Shown here piece after piece: positions 32,749 through 42,809 of a DNA stretch of 64,000 nt; positions within the stretch are counted from its first letter, which is position 1, and each line of letters begins with the position of its first letter. This stretch comes from Dipteris shenzhenensis (Eukaryota; Polypodiophyta; Polypodiopsida; Gleicheniales). The position numbers and the translations under genes were made by a program. The stretch lies in assembly GCA_047967505.1 (NCBI GenBank), contig CM106538.1. One strand, 5' to 3'. Below the pieces are notes generated by a model, which was given only the letters and a program-made list of their open reading frames with translations, did no database searches and was not told the origin of the DNA.

Positions 32749-33534
32749 CACCAAGGCAAAAACGTTGTTTTATGCTTGATCGACAATGCAAAGCATATCC
32801 GATGGGCACAATACTTTGCACACACCTTCAACTTAGTGGAATTGACTTACATGCAAAGTGGCACTCCCATCCCATAAGTTCTTGATTGGATAACATACCT
32901 AGTAGCGTGTTTTTTTACGAATGTGCATGACCTACGGCCGTGTTTTTATATGGTTGTGCATGACACTAAGGCAAAAACGGTGTTTTATGCTTGATCAATA
33001 ATGCAAAGCATATCCGATGGGCACAATACCTTGCACACACCTTCAATTAGGTGGAATTGACTTACATGCAAAGTGGCATTCCCATCGCATAAGTACTTGA
33101 TCAAAAAACACACCTAGCAGCGTGTTTTTTACGGATGTGCATGACACTAAGGCAAAAATGGTATTTAATGCTTGATCGACCATGCAAAGCAGATCCGATG
33201 GGCACAATACTTTTCCTACACCTTAACCTAGGTGGTATTGAAATGTTCTCAAAGAGGCACACCCATCCAATAAGTACTTGGTCAAATAACATACCTAAGG
33301 GCGTGTTTTTTTGTGGATGTGCATATCACTACGGGAAAAACATTGTATAATGCATAATCGAACATGCAGAGCATATCCGATGGTGACACTACTTTGTACG
33401 CATCTCAACCTAGTTGAAACGGACTTGCGCGCAAATTGTAGTCCCCATCCGATAAGTACTTGTTTGATTAACACACTTAGGACCATGTTTTTTCATGTTT
33501 GTGCATGACACTAAGCCCAAAACGGTGTTTGATG
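32749..33534. repeat. ~182-bp satellite array in T, part 2 (~4 units)
   Basis: Same unit as at 21481-23796, with landmarks near 32905, 32940, 33121, 33303 and 33487. The array continues from the B insertion point and is cut by element C at 33534. Confidence 0.88.
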
Positions 33535-33643
33535 GCTATTATTCGTGGGCAGTGTACCAACCGCATCTCTAGCTAACAAGTCGGTGACATAAATGCACAA
33601 CAGTCACCCTGGCATATCGCGAGTGGAGCTCGATATCTCAACA
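33535..33643 (-). repeat. Truncated 3' LTR of element C
   Basis: Only the first ~109 bases of the LTR (in element orientation) remain, ending on the plus strand with GATATCTCAACA. Confidence 0.85.
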
Positions 33644-33660
33644 CTCCCCCTCGAGCTCAA

Positions 33661-36250
33661 TCCCAATTCCTGCACACCAAGCAGGTCTCTGAACTTGCGC
33701 AGCTTCTCTGCGCCCAATGCTTTCGTGAATATGTCAGCTACCTGATCCTCTGTGCTAACATAAACTAGATCAATAAGACCTAGTAAAACCTTCTCCCGCA
33801 CATAGTGATAATGCACCTCAATGTGCTTTGTTCTGGCATGAAAGACTAGGTTCTTTGCCAAGTGTATACTGCTCATGTTGTCACAATAAATGACAACCGG
33901 CCCATCTGTAGACTGATGCATATCATAGAGCAGCTTATGCGATTAAGCTACCTCACATGCAGCCATTGCTGCACCCCTGTACTCAGCCTCTGTGCTCGAC
34001 AAGGCAACTGTAGGCTGTTTCTTGTTGCTCCAAGTGACTGCAGCACTCCCAAAAGAGAACACATACCCACTGGTAGATCGTCTATCAGAAATACTACCAG
34101 CCCAATCAGCATTAGTGTATCCATGCAACTGTATCTGAACCCCAGCCTCATAAAATAGTCCATACTGCAATGTGGACTTCACATACTTGAGTATGTGTCT
34201 AGCCGCATCCAAATGCGGTTTCCTTGGAGCCTGCATAAACTGACTTACCAACCCAACAGCATAGCTCAAATCTGGCCTGGTAATAGTCATGTAAATCAAA
34301 CTTCCTACTATGCGTCTGTACATAGTAGGGTCTTCCAGAAGCTCACCTGCATCTGCGCTCAGCTTCACATTCTGCTCCAAAGGAACTGAAATAGGCTTAC
34401 AGCTTGTCATCCCATATTTGGACAGCACGTCCAGTCCATACTGCCTCTGCAAGAGCTGTATCCCACTTGGTGATCTAATCACCTCAATGCCCAAGAAATA
34501 ACGCAGCTCTCCCAAATCCTTCATCTCAAACTTCTGCCTCAATAGCATTTTCACATGAAGGATATCTTCATCACTATCACCTGTGATGATCAAATCATCA
34601 ACATAAATGACCAGCAGCATAATCCCTTTCTCTGTTTTTCTCACATAGAGTGAGAAATCTGCCTTGGAAATCTGAAAGCCAATAGTGACAAGATACTGTC
34701 CTATCTTGTCAGACCATGCTCTAGGTGCTTGCTTCAAGCCATACAAGGCTTTCTTCAACCTGCAAACAAACTCGGGATGAATAGCATGAACATAACCTGC
34801 TGGCTGCTCCATAAAGACCTCTTCTTGCAAATCACCATGCAAGAAGGCATTCTTTACATCCATCTGATGTAAAGACCATCCCTTTGATGCAGCCATAGCA
34901 ATGGCTGCTCTTACGGTTGCCATCCTTGCAACCGGGCTGAAAGTTTCTTCATAATCAATGCCATATGTCTGTGCATACCCCTTGACAACTAATCTTGCCT
35001 TGTATCTATTCACAGAACCATCTGCATTGTGCTTGATCTTATAAACCCACTTACAACCAATTGCATTCTTGCCTTTAGGCAAAGGCACCAATTCCCATGT
35101 AGCATTAGCATCCAAGGCATCCATTTCTTCATCAATGGCTTTCTCCCATTTTTCATTTCCCATGGCTTGCTCAAAAGAAGTGGGTTCTGGTTCCTGTATC
35201 ACTTTGACCATATAGGCATAGTGAATGGTTGTAAATCCATCATATTTCAACCTATCCACAGGATACCTGACCTTGGTAGACCTGCGCAAAATAGGCTCAC
35301 TTCTAGGTGCTCTCAAAACATCCCTGGTCTTCCTTACTCCAAGTGTAACAATAGAAGGAATACCCAACTCATCATCAATGCTCTGCTCTGAGCCACTGGA
35401 TTCACCATCCACACAAGAGTGACCTGCATTCACATCAAACATGGGCTGATCTACCTTCTCTTTTCCTTTTTGTGATACCTGCATACCACTCTCTGCATTG
35501 CTTTGAGGGGATTCTCCTGATCTCAATCTGCCTGTCCACGGCGAAGTATGTGAACCACTGGTAGAGGACACTCCAGGTCCACTGATATTTTGTGATTGCT
35601 GCTATGCATTCTGTGCAACATTACCATTTTTTGCATCTACATCAATCATCACATTTACTGGTTTATACCAGCTGCTCATCTCATCAAAAAAACATCTCTG
35701 CTCACTGTGAACTTACGTGTAGAAGGGTTATAGCATCTATACCCTTTCTGCTGCAGAGAATAACCAATAAAGATGCACTTCTCAGCTTTTGGATCCAACT
35801 TGGACCTCAACTCATCTGGCACATGGACATAGGCAATGCAACCAAAAATCTTCAAATGAGAAATATCTGGTTTCCTACCAGTATACATCTCCTCTGGCGT
35901 CATGCCATGTATTGCTGCAGTGGGAGTCCTGTTCATTATATAGGCTGCTGTAGCAACTGCTTCAGCCCAATAATAATCTGGTAGATCTTTTTCATTTAGC
36001 ATAGCCCGAGATACCTCTCCAATATGCCTGTTTTTTCTTTCTGCAATTCCATTTTGCTGTGGGGTATGATTGCATGAATATTGCTGCTTTATACCATGCT
36101 CTTGCAAGAACCTTGCAAACTCATTTGAGAGGTACTCTCCCCCTCCATCTGACCTTAGTCATTTTATTTGCAGGCCTATTTCTTTTTCAACCATAGCTTT
36201 GAAAGCTTTGAAGTGCCCAAACACTTCACTTTTCTTTTTCATAAAATTTT
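33661..36250 (-). pseudogene. Copia integrase-RT-RNase H of element C
   Basis: The best-preserved pol of the family. Integrase core (KNRHIGEVSRAML, YYWAEAVATAAYIMNRTP) lies at 36107-35676. Then a 542-codon frame (35571-33943) carries RT motifs [32 protein letters not shown], the intact active site LLVIYVDDLIITG, and RNase H (LHGYTNADWAGS, SSTEAEYRGAA). RNase H resumes after a stop near 33943 (IYCDNMSSIHLAKN, VADIFTKALG). A frameshift lies near 35690 and another stop near 35600. It is not translatable as one polyprotein. Confidence 0.88.
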
Positions 36251-36859
36251 GATGTTCCTGCTGAAGAAGATGCACCACCATTTCTCTGCTCTTCAGAAAT
36301 TAGAAGAGCAATCAGCTCCTCAAAATCAGGAAATTTTTCACGGACGGCAATGGATGTTCGGAACTGTGCATAATCCTTTCCTAGACCATTCAAGGACACA
36401 GAAACCAAATCATCATCATCCACTGGCGACCCAATGGAAGCAAGTGCACCTGCAATTTTCTTCACTTTCATGTGGTAGTCATTTATGCTCAAATTTTCTC
36501 TCTGCACATTGTGCAACTCCTGTTTGAGTTGCATTTTCCTGGCTTGCATATTTGTGCTATACATTTTTGCCAAAGTATCCCATGCCTCCTTTGGCGTATT
36601 TGCATCCTGAATATGCACAATCATGGAGTCCGAAATACTGATAGACAGCCAGTACATAACTTTCCTGGCTCTCTCATGCCATCCTTTGAATGCGTGCATT
36701 TCCTGTTGACTGGGAACATTAGGAAGAACAGGTTCTTCTTCATTTCCTGTAATGAACTCCCAATAGCCTTTTCCCATCAAGAAATTCGTCATTCCATGCC
36801 TGGAAGTTGTTCTTGTCAAGCTTCTCAGTGACAATCTATGAAAGAGAATCAGATGCCAT
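36226..36859 (-). pseudogene. Copia gag of element C, internally deleted
   Basis: ATG at 36859 with an early TAG (DSLS-stop) and a 9-10-base deletion near 36800. From GMTNFLMGKGYWEF the frame is open and matches B gag down to SSSAGTSK. There it jumps to the integrase segment FYEKEK/YFMKKKSEVFGHF, removing the RG-rich region, zinc knuckle, protease and integrase zinc domain. Confidence 0.85.
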
Positions 36860-37355
36860 TACAGAACACTACAAAATATTCTGTCACTGCAAAAAACACA
36901 GCTTTTGCCTCACACGGGCAGAACTGCAAAACTGACGAAAGTGGTATTTCACCACACAGTCACTTCCTAGTGACGATTTTGCATCAACAGGCAACAAGCA
37001 TGAATCTGCAACTCCCAATATCTCTGTACAAAGGCATACAATGCAATTTCTGCGGAACCTTTCCACCAACCAGCCGCGCAGTGGTCGCACAGCAAAAAAT
37101 AGGGCCTTTTTCTAAGTGCCTGCGAAGAACTTCCGCCTTCAAAACGGGCCCCGAAACGGCCTCAAATCAGAAGCATATACTGCGCTCTCGCCACACCGCA
37201 AAGGGCATCTCAATCTGAAACAGTGCACTCCTGCACTTCTGGCTGTGCTACCTACAGAGATTTGCTCCCAAACTCGAAATAGGAAAGCAACACTGGTCCT
37301 CTTACCAGGACACCACGAACTTGGCTTGCTTTCTTGAGCTCCTTACCACGAACAA

Positions 37356-37368
37356 GGCTCTGATACCA
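37356..37368 (-). promoter_or_regulatory. Primer binding site of element C
   Basis: Plus-strand GGCTCTGATACCA (TGGTATCAGAGCC on the minus strand), adjacent to the 5' LTR. Confidence 0.88.
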
Positions 37369-37720
37369 TGTGAAGATAGTGGGAGAGAGGGAAGGAGTCT
37401 CACTTGCGGCTTTCTCACATGCACAAATGGGGGAATACACACAAAGGTGGAGGCTGAAAACAGTTTTCCTCTTCTTAGTTGTGAAAGCCAAAAGAACTCT
37501 AGTACAAAGAAATAGAAGAACCCTATATGTGGGTCTCAAAGCAAACTCAACTAACTAAGGTGGCATACTAACTGAGCCACAACTAGAGTAGATAAGGATA
37601 GCTGTCATCCAGCTATTATTCGTGGGCAGTGTACCAACCGCATCTCTAGCTAACAAGTCGGTGACATAAATGCACAACAGTCACCCTGGCATATCGCGAG
37701 TGGAGCTCGATATCTCAACA
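37369..37720 (-). repeat. 5' LTR of element C
   Basis: 352 bp. Plus strand reads TGTGAAGATAGTGGG...GATATCTCAACA. Same length as the B 5' LTR. Confidence 0.9.
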
Positions 37721-37777
37721 TCCCATAAGTGCTTGATCGGATAACATACCTAGCAGCGTGTCTTTTTTACGGATAGC
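37721..37777. repeat. ~182-bp satellite, last partial unit
   Basis: 'cccataagtgcttgatcggataacatacctagcagcgtg' followed by a T run and 'acggat', the same order as in the array at 23370-23420. It ends where the DUF7869 frame begins to be unique. Confidence 0.8.
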
Positions 37778-40456
37778 GATGTCTTGTCAAGTGTGGATGA
37801 GTTCATGCATATTAACAAACCTGGTGTCAATCAACCTTGTGGATTTGTGAAAGCCATGCAAGATGTCCCAATGAGTGATGTTCTCTCAAGAGTGGAAGAG
37901 TTTCAAGGTTCTCAATACTCTCGTAGAATATTGAATTCATTGAATGGTCCTAAGAGTATGTTAAAAACAAGGATGAGATCAATAGAGGATTATTCAATAT
38001 TTAACTTTGATTGTGATATGGCCAAGGATGCAACGACCAATCATGGATGCTTGGTTACAAAAAAATGTGAGGAGAAGAAGTGCATAAATACAAATAACAA
38101 TGTGCACGAGGAACAAAAACGGTCATACATATGCATGAAGAGAAAGCGAATCTAGGCAGATCCACAAAAGCAACCAAAGAGGAAGAGAGTAATGAAGGAG
38201 GAGAACATGTTAAATGCATTGGGATATCTATGTTGCAAGCGAAGATGTATGCGCTTCATTGATCTTGCAAACATCAGGGAATGTAGAGGACACATGTGGC
38301 AAAGAAGAGGAAGCGAAAGAAATGAATACCTTCTCACAAGTCTCTCTTACTTTCTTCAGAATGGCAATAAAAGGCTAAGTTTAAGACAAAAGGTAAAACC
38401 TCTTATAAATGGAAAAAGGATTTGCAATAAGGCATATCGCAATATTACTGGATTATCCCATGGTACATATTGGGATTTAGTCACCAAGGCAAAGGGTGGC
38501 AACAAATTTAGCATTCATGGTAATAGAGGAAGTTCCAAATCAAGAATCTCAACTGTCAAGGCAGCAGCAATTTTGCAAGACTTCATACATGAAAATGCTT
38601 TACCTCAACCCCATATATCTACCAAACTCCCTAACGGTGATGTGATCACTGAAATGCACCTTCCAATGGGCTTGACAAAGCTCAAAGTATTTGACTCTAT
38701 TGCAAAAAAGCAAAGGCAAAGAGGGGATGCCGTAGCTTCTTCTCATACTTTGTATACTCTTTGGAAGAAGAACTTTGGATATGTTAAAATCCCAAGGAGG
38801 CAAAACATGTCAAAGTGCAATGTCTGTGATGATTTAAAGCGAGCAATTGAGGGTGCAACATGTCCAAATCAAAGGGAATTATACAAAAAAAATCAAAAAT
38901 CTCATCATGACCTTATTCGACATTCCAGACAAAAATATGCATTTTGGAAGGAGCAAGCTATTTCGCATCCCGATGACTACATGTGCCTTATTGTAGATGG
39001 CATGGATCAGAATACAACAACATTGCCTCGTTTTGTTGCCACTCCACCTAAATTACAAGGAAAGCACTTTCTAAAGACACATCTATGTGGAGTGTTAGTG
39101 CATGGAATTAAGTTCTTTGCAGATATATGGATTGATTCCTTGCATCTACATGATAGCAATCAAGTTGTAACATCTATTATGAAGGCAATTCGCAATGTAC
39201 ATGTAGAAAAAGGTCGCCTACCACTGACTTTGAGAATACAAGCTCATAATTGCTGGTGAGAAAATAAGAATGTACTCATGTTTGCATTCTGCTCCATGCT
39301 AGTTGCTCATCGAATCTTCAATGAGTTCGAATGTGGATTTTTGTATGTTGGGCATACACATGAGGATATCGATCAGGTTTTTAGCACAGTCTCAAGGGAG
39401 CTTAAATGCAAGGATGTGGAGACAATAGATGACTTGGTAAGAAGATGTGGCAGGCAAGTTGGTGGTCGTAAGGAAAGTACAGTATGTGAGAGGCTCAAAA
39501 GAATGTATGATTGGAAGAGCTTCATTCTACCTTTCATACAAACGGGTGGTGATGCATTGACAGGTCATACCAATCCACACTACTTTCATTTTTTTTTTTA
39601 AGATAAAAAACCCGTAATGCAATGGCAACAGTATTCTCATGATATAAAATGGGAACCTGAAGAACCTTACAGTATCTTAACTTCAATTCCCAGCAAGGAA
39701 AGGTATCCAACATGGGCTCCTATACAAGAATTCAATGAGAGGTCTAACTGTGAAATAGAAGGATTAAAAGCATTTATTACATACAAAGAGGAAATGCTTT
39801 GGAGATATCCTGATTCGAAGCCTACTTGGAGAGAACACACTACCACTGTAATTAACAAGACACGAAATTTAATAAAGGACATTGAGAGAATGTGAGGCTC
39901 AAAGGATGTCAAGGAAGAATGCAATATGTTTTGGCCAAATGTTCATAACGATTTGCGCGTAGCTCCAGTCTTTGAAAATGAATTTGTATCATTACTCCCA
40001 TGTCCATATTGTGGACCGAAGAAGAGAGAGTTTATGCCACAAGTAGATATAGAGGTCGATTGTTTTGTTGTGGTTCGGCCATCGGATGATGAATATGAGA
40101 ATGTGAAGTTTTGGGTTGCAAAAGTAGTTGATGTGCAAAGAGATGACCAAGGGAGAGCTACAACATTTACAGCGGTATGGTATGAGCCAAAGGGTAGGAA
40201 GGAGAATATGGATAACAACACATTGTATACTAATTGTATAATGAAGGAGTGGGTCCCAAATGATGAAGCGGTCTCTCAAGTTTCGATGGAGACAATCATA
40301 GTGTCTTGGCATTCAAGGACAAAGAAATCAAAGAAGCACATGGGATATGAGGTAGAAGGAAAAATAAAAATACCACAGCAAACTATTTTGCATATACACG
40401 AATTTTTAAGGATGCTCGCCATGGAGGAAGTAGAAGGAGACAGCGCAAATGAATAA
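37778..40456 (+). pseudogene. DUF7869-type transposase-like ORF of T (~890 codons)
   Basis: One reading frame from about 37778 to the stop at 40456, broken only by four nonsense codons (TAG 38153, TGA 39257, TAA 39599, TGA 39893) and no frameshift. Counting from 37784: a basic N-terminal part; a Cys pair MSKCNVCDDLK near residue 343; the block LIVDGMDQNTT with Asp at 405; GVLVHGIKFF; then IQAHNCW-stop-ENKN, where family members as I recall read LDNC, so Asp is His (488); and VGHTHEDIDQVFS with HED at 526-528. This DG-D / DN / GHTHEDID pattern is that of DUF7869 proteins. An RNase H-like DDE/DDD core is my inference. A C-terminal part has CPYCGPKKRE and FWVAKVVDVQ (chromatin-reader-like beta region, uncertain). 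It lies 1.1 kb from the right TIR and points at it. The first Met is uncertain. Confidence 0.78.
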
Positions 40457-41140
40457 TGTCCACGATTAAAGCTTTGTATTGAAGTCCATTGAAGGATTTT
40501 ATTTGGGTACTAGGCAAGAAGCCAATTCAAGACAATTATAATCAGAGTCATCACCTCCTATGTCAAATGAGAGTCAAAATATGCACTGGATGTCACCCAA
40601 GGGTCAAGGCTTGCCAAGACAATAGGGAGTTAATGCATATGGCATTTGGCAAGGGACTATCACATTGAGCAATAAGACAATGGGGAGTTAATGCACCCAA
40701 GGGGCAAGGCTTGGCAAGACAAGTGGGAGTTAATGCAGATGGCACCTGTATTTTGCACTGGATGTCACCCAAGGGTCAAGGCTTAGCAAGACAATAGGGA
40801 GTTAATGCAGATGGCACCTGGCAAGGGACTATCACATTGAGCAATAAGACAATGGGGAGTCAATGCACCCAAGGGGCAAGGTTTGGCAAGACAAGTGGGA
40901 GTCAAATTATGCAGATGGCACCTGGCAAGGGACTGTCATGACATTGAGCAATAAGACAATGGGGAGTCAAATTATGCAGATGGCACGAATTGAGACTCTT
41001 TAAGAGCAACAATTTAAATTGTAAACATATGTTCAATCTATATCATTTTGGATATAAAGACTCTAGCTGAGCGCAACGTCTCTCAATGTAATCATATAAT
41101 AATAGCTATAATTGCTATTATACCTCTTTGGTTCAATACA
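40457..41140. repeat. 177-bp tandem repeat downstream of the DUF7869 ORF
   Basis: Units starting 'tgcactggatgtcacccaagggtcaaggctt' at 40580 and 40756, with a third partial unit from about 40860. Internal half-repeats centre on 'aagacaatggggagt.aatgca' and 'gatggcacctggcaagggactatca'. It may hold the 3' untranslated region of the ORF. Confidence 0.8.
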
Positions 41141-41440
41141 AAAGTTGGGTCTTATGGCATCATGTCTTTTTTCTAATTATTAAAAGTTTTAAAAATTTTG
41201 TGCATATTGCGAGTGACAATGTTATTTTCATGAAATATTTAAGTCTCCTTTCATGGATTTATAAATTTATCACATCAAGGAAAAACGTCAAGGAAAAATA
41301 TTAAAAATAATTAAATTAACAAATAACTTAGATATAGCTAGAATTTCTAATATAGGATTATTTCAAATTCTTGCATGTTGGTGCAAAAATATAGATTGAA
41401 AAAACAATATTTTTATGTGAATATGATAGTGCCACAAAGT
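41141..41440. other. AT-rich spacer in T
   Basis: No gene or repeat recognised. Confidence 0.4.
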
Positions 41441-41540
41441 GAACTTTTGATTTGGGAAGAATATTTTCAGAAAGTAAAATTTTGATTTGGGAAGGATATT
41501 TTCACAACGTAAAGTTTTCATTTGGGAAGGATTTTTGGGC
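41441..41540. repeat. Right subterminal repeats of T (~37 bp x 3)
   Basis: Three tandem units of 'a.ttttgatttgggaaggatattttca...gta' at about 41442, 41478 and 41514, ending 25 bp inside the right TIR. Plausible transposase-binding repeats by position. 'cgtccaaaaacaaca' next to them echoes the inner TIR. Confidence 0.75.
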
Positions 41541-41562
41541 TTCGTCCAAAAACAACAGAAAA

Positions 41563-41588
41563 AGTCCAAAATTAATGAAATAGGTGTT
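41563..41588 (-). repeat. Right terminal inverted repeat of T (26 bp)
   Basis: Starts AGTCCAAAATTAATG and ends ATAGGTGTT; the reverse complement equals 15125-15150 exactly. Followed by TATG (41589-41592). Confidence 0.9.
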
Positions 41589-42417
41589 TATGGCTCTTGC
41601 AGAGGCAGTATGGATTGGACATGCTGTCCAAATATGGGATGACAGGCTGTAAGCCTATTTCAGTTCCTTTGGAGCAGAATGTGAAGTTGAGCGCAGATGC
41701 AGGTGAGCTTCTGGAAGACCCTACTATGTACAGACGCATAGTAGGAAGTTTGATTTATATGACTATTACTAGGCCAAATTTGAGCTATGTTGTTGGGTTG
41801 GTAAGTCAGTTTATGTAGGCTCCAAGGAAACCACATTTGGATGTGGCTAGATGCATACTGAGGTATGTGAATTCCACATTACAGTATGGACTATTTTATG
41901 AGACTGGGGTTCAGATACAGTTGCATGGATACACTGATGCTGATTGGGATGGTAGTATTTTTTATAGACAATCTACTAGTGGATATGTGTTCTCTTTTGG
42001 GAGTGTTGCAGTCACTTGGAGTAGCAAGAAACAGCCTAGAATTGCCTTGTCGAGCACAGAGGCTAAGTACAGGGGTGCAGCAATGGCTGCATGTGAGGCA
42101 GCTTGGTTGCATAAGCTACTTTATGATATGCATCAGTCTATAGATGGGCTAGTTGTCATTTATTGTGACAACATGAGTAGTATACACTTAGCAAATACCC
42201 CAGTCTATCATGCTAGAACAAAGCACATTGAGGTGCATTATCATGCTAGAACAAAGCACATTGAGGTGCATTATCACTATGTGTGGGAGAAGGTTCTAGT
42301 AGGTTTTATTGATTCTAGTTTATGCCAGCACAAAGGATCATGTAGCTGACATATTCATGAAGGCATTGGGTGCAAAGAAGCAGTGCAAGTTCAGAGACTT
42401 GCTTGGTGTGTAGGAAT
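41589..42417 (+). pseudogene. Copia pol of element A, 3' part (RT end and RNase H)
   Basis: Continues pol after T: QRQYGLDMLSKYG, IVGSLIYMTITRPNLSYVVG (RT connection), then RNase H (HGYTDADWDGS, SSTEAKYRGAAMAA, IYCDNMSSIHLAN) and the tail ADIFMKALGAKKQCKFRDLL. A 33-bp tandem duplication lies near 42210-42275 (HARTKHIEVHYHARTKHIEVHY). Stops include TAG at 41817. SSTEAEY reads SSTEAKY here. The T target site lies between codons encoding the SG-I and L-LQRQ parts. Confidence 0.88.
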
Positions 42418-42439
42418 TGGGATTGAGCTTGAGGGGGAG

Positions 42440-42804
42440 TGTTGAGATATCGAGCTCCACTCATGATATGCCAGGGTGACCATTGTGCATTTATGTCACC
42501 GACTTGTTCACCGACTTGTTAGCTGTAGATGCGGTTGGTACACCGCCCATGAATAATAGCTAGATGACAGCTATCTTCATGTACTCTAGTTAGTGGCTAA
42601 GTTAGTATGCCACCTTAGTTAGCTAAGTTTAATTTGAGACCCACATATAGGGTTCACCTATTCTTTTGTACTTAGAGTTCTTTTGGCTTTCACAACTAAG
42701 AAGAGGAAAACTGTTTTCAGCCTCCACCTTTGTGTATATTCCCCCATTGTGTATGTGAGAAAGCTGTAAGTGAGACTCCTTCCTTCTCTCCCACTCTCTT
42801 CATA
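42440..42804 (+). repeat. 3' LTR of element A
   Basis: TGTTGAGATATCG...CTTCATA (final CA mutated to TA), 365 bp because of a 12-bp internal duplication 'caccgacttgtt'. Preceded by the polypurine tract at 42425-42439 and followed by GTTAC. Confidence 0.9.
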
Positions 42805-42809
42805 GTTAC

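Larger units (their letters stand above)
33535..37720 (-). mobile_element. Ty1/copia element C, minus strand
   Basis: Same family as A and B, transcribed leftward. Complete 5' LTR on the right (37369-37720), primer site, gag, integrase, RT, RNase H, polypurine tract, and a truncated 3' LTR on the left (33535-33643). No target duplication is visible because the left end is deleted together with about 110 bp of satellite. A ~1.1-kb internal deletion fuses gag to integrase. Confidence 0.88.
15125..41588. mobile_element. DNA transposon T: TIRs, DUF7869 ORF, two Ulp1-like genes
   Basis: 26,464-bp insertion in copia pol, bounded by identical 26-bp inverted repeats starting AACACCTATTTC and by TATG duplications. 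Subtracting elements B (8,957 bp with TSD) and C (about 4.2 kb) leaves about 13.3 kb. Its own content, left to right, is: subterminal repeats; two tandem Ulp1/C48-like protease pseudogenes on the minus strand; a hairpin minisatellite; a pyrimidine-rich part; a ~182-bp satellite array; a DUF7869-type ORF on the plus strand; a 177-bp tandem repeat; and right subterminal repeats. Both genes point outward. The ends do not match CACTA (CACTA/G ends, 3-bp TSD), Mutator (long TIR, 9-bp TSD), hAT (8-bp TSD) or PIF/Harbinger (3-bp TSD). Superfamily assignment is open. This copy is inactive. Confidence 0.85.
10770..42804 (+). mobile_element. Ty1/copia element A, split by transposon T
   Basis: Full-length copia element bounded by LTRs and by the 5-bp target duplication GTTAC (10765-10769 and 42805-42809). 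Internal order on the plus strand is primer site, gag, protease, integrase, RT, RNase H, polypurine tract. Without the 26.5-kb insertion T it would be about 5.6 kb, a usual copia length. Its LTRs differ by roughly 20 substitutions in ~330 aligned bases plus a 12-bp insertion and a terminal deletion (hand count), about twice the divergence of element B. A is therefore the oldest layer of the nest. It inserted into the coiled-coil pseudogene. Confidence 0.92.

Noticed and set aside
21481-33534. Possible CRISPR-like or gene-family array
   Set aside because: Units are contiguous ~182-bp repeats without spacers, in a plant genome; the small ORFs inside them are not conserved in frame.
37784-38155. 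Separate 123-codon gene before the DUF7869 ORF
   Set aside because: It is in the same frame as the following DUF7869 sequence and separated only by one TAG, so it is part of the same decayed ORF.
15125-41588. Assignment of T to CACTA, Mutator, PIF/Harbinger, hAT or Tc1/mariner
   Set aside because: The ends begin AACACC, TIR is 26 bp and the duplication is 4 bp TATG. These do not fit CACTA (3 bp, CACTR ends), MULE (about 9 bp), hAT (8 bp) or PIF/Harbinger (3 bp). A TA-only duplication would leave unequal TIR ends.
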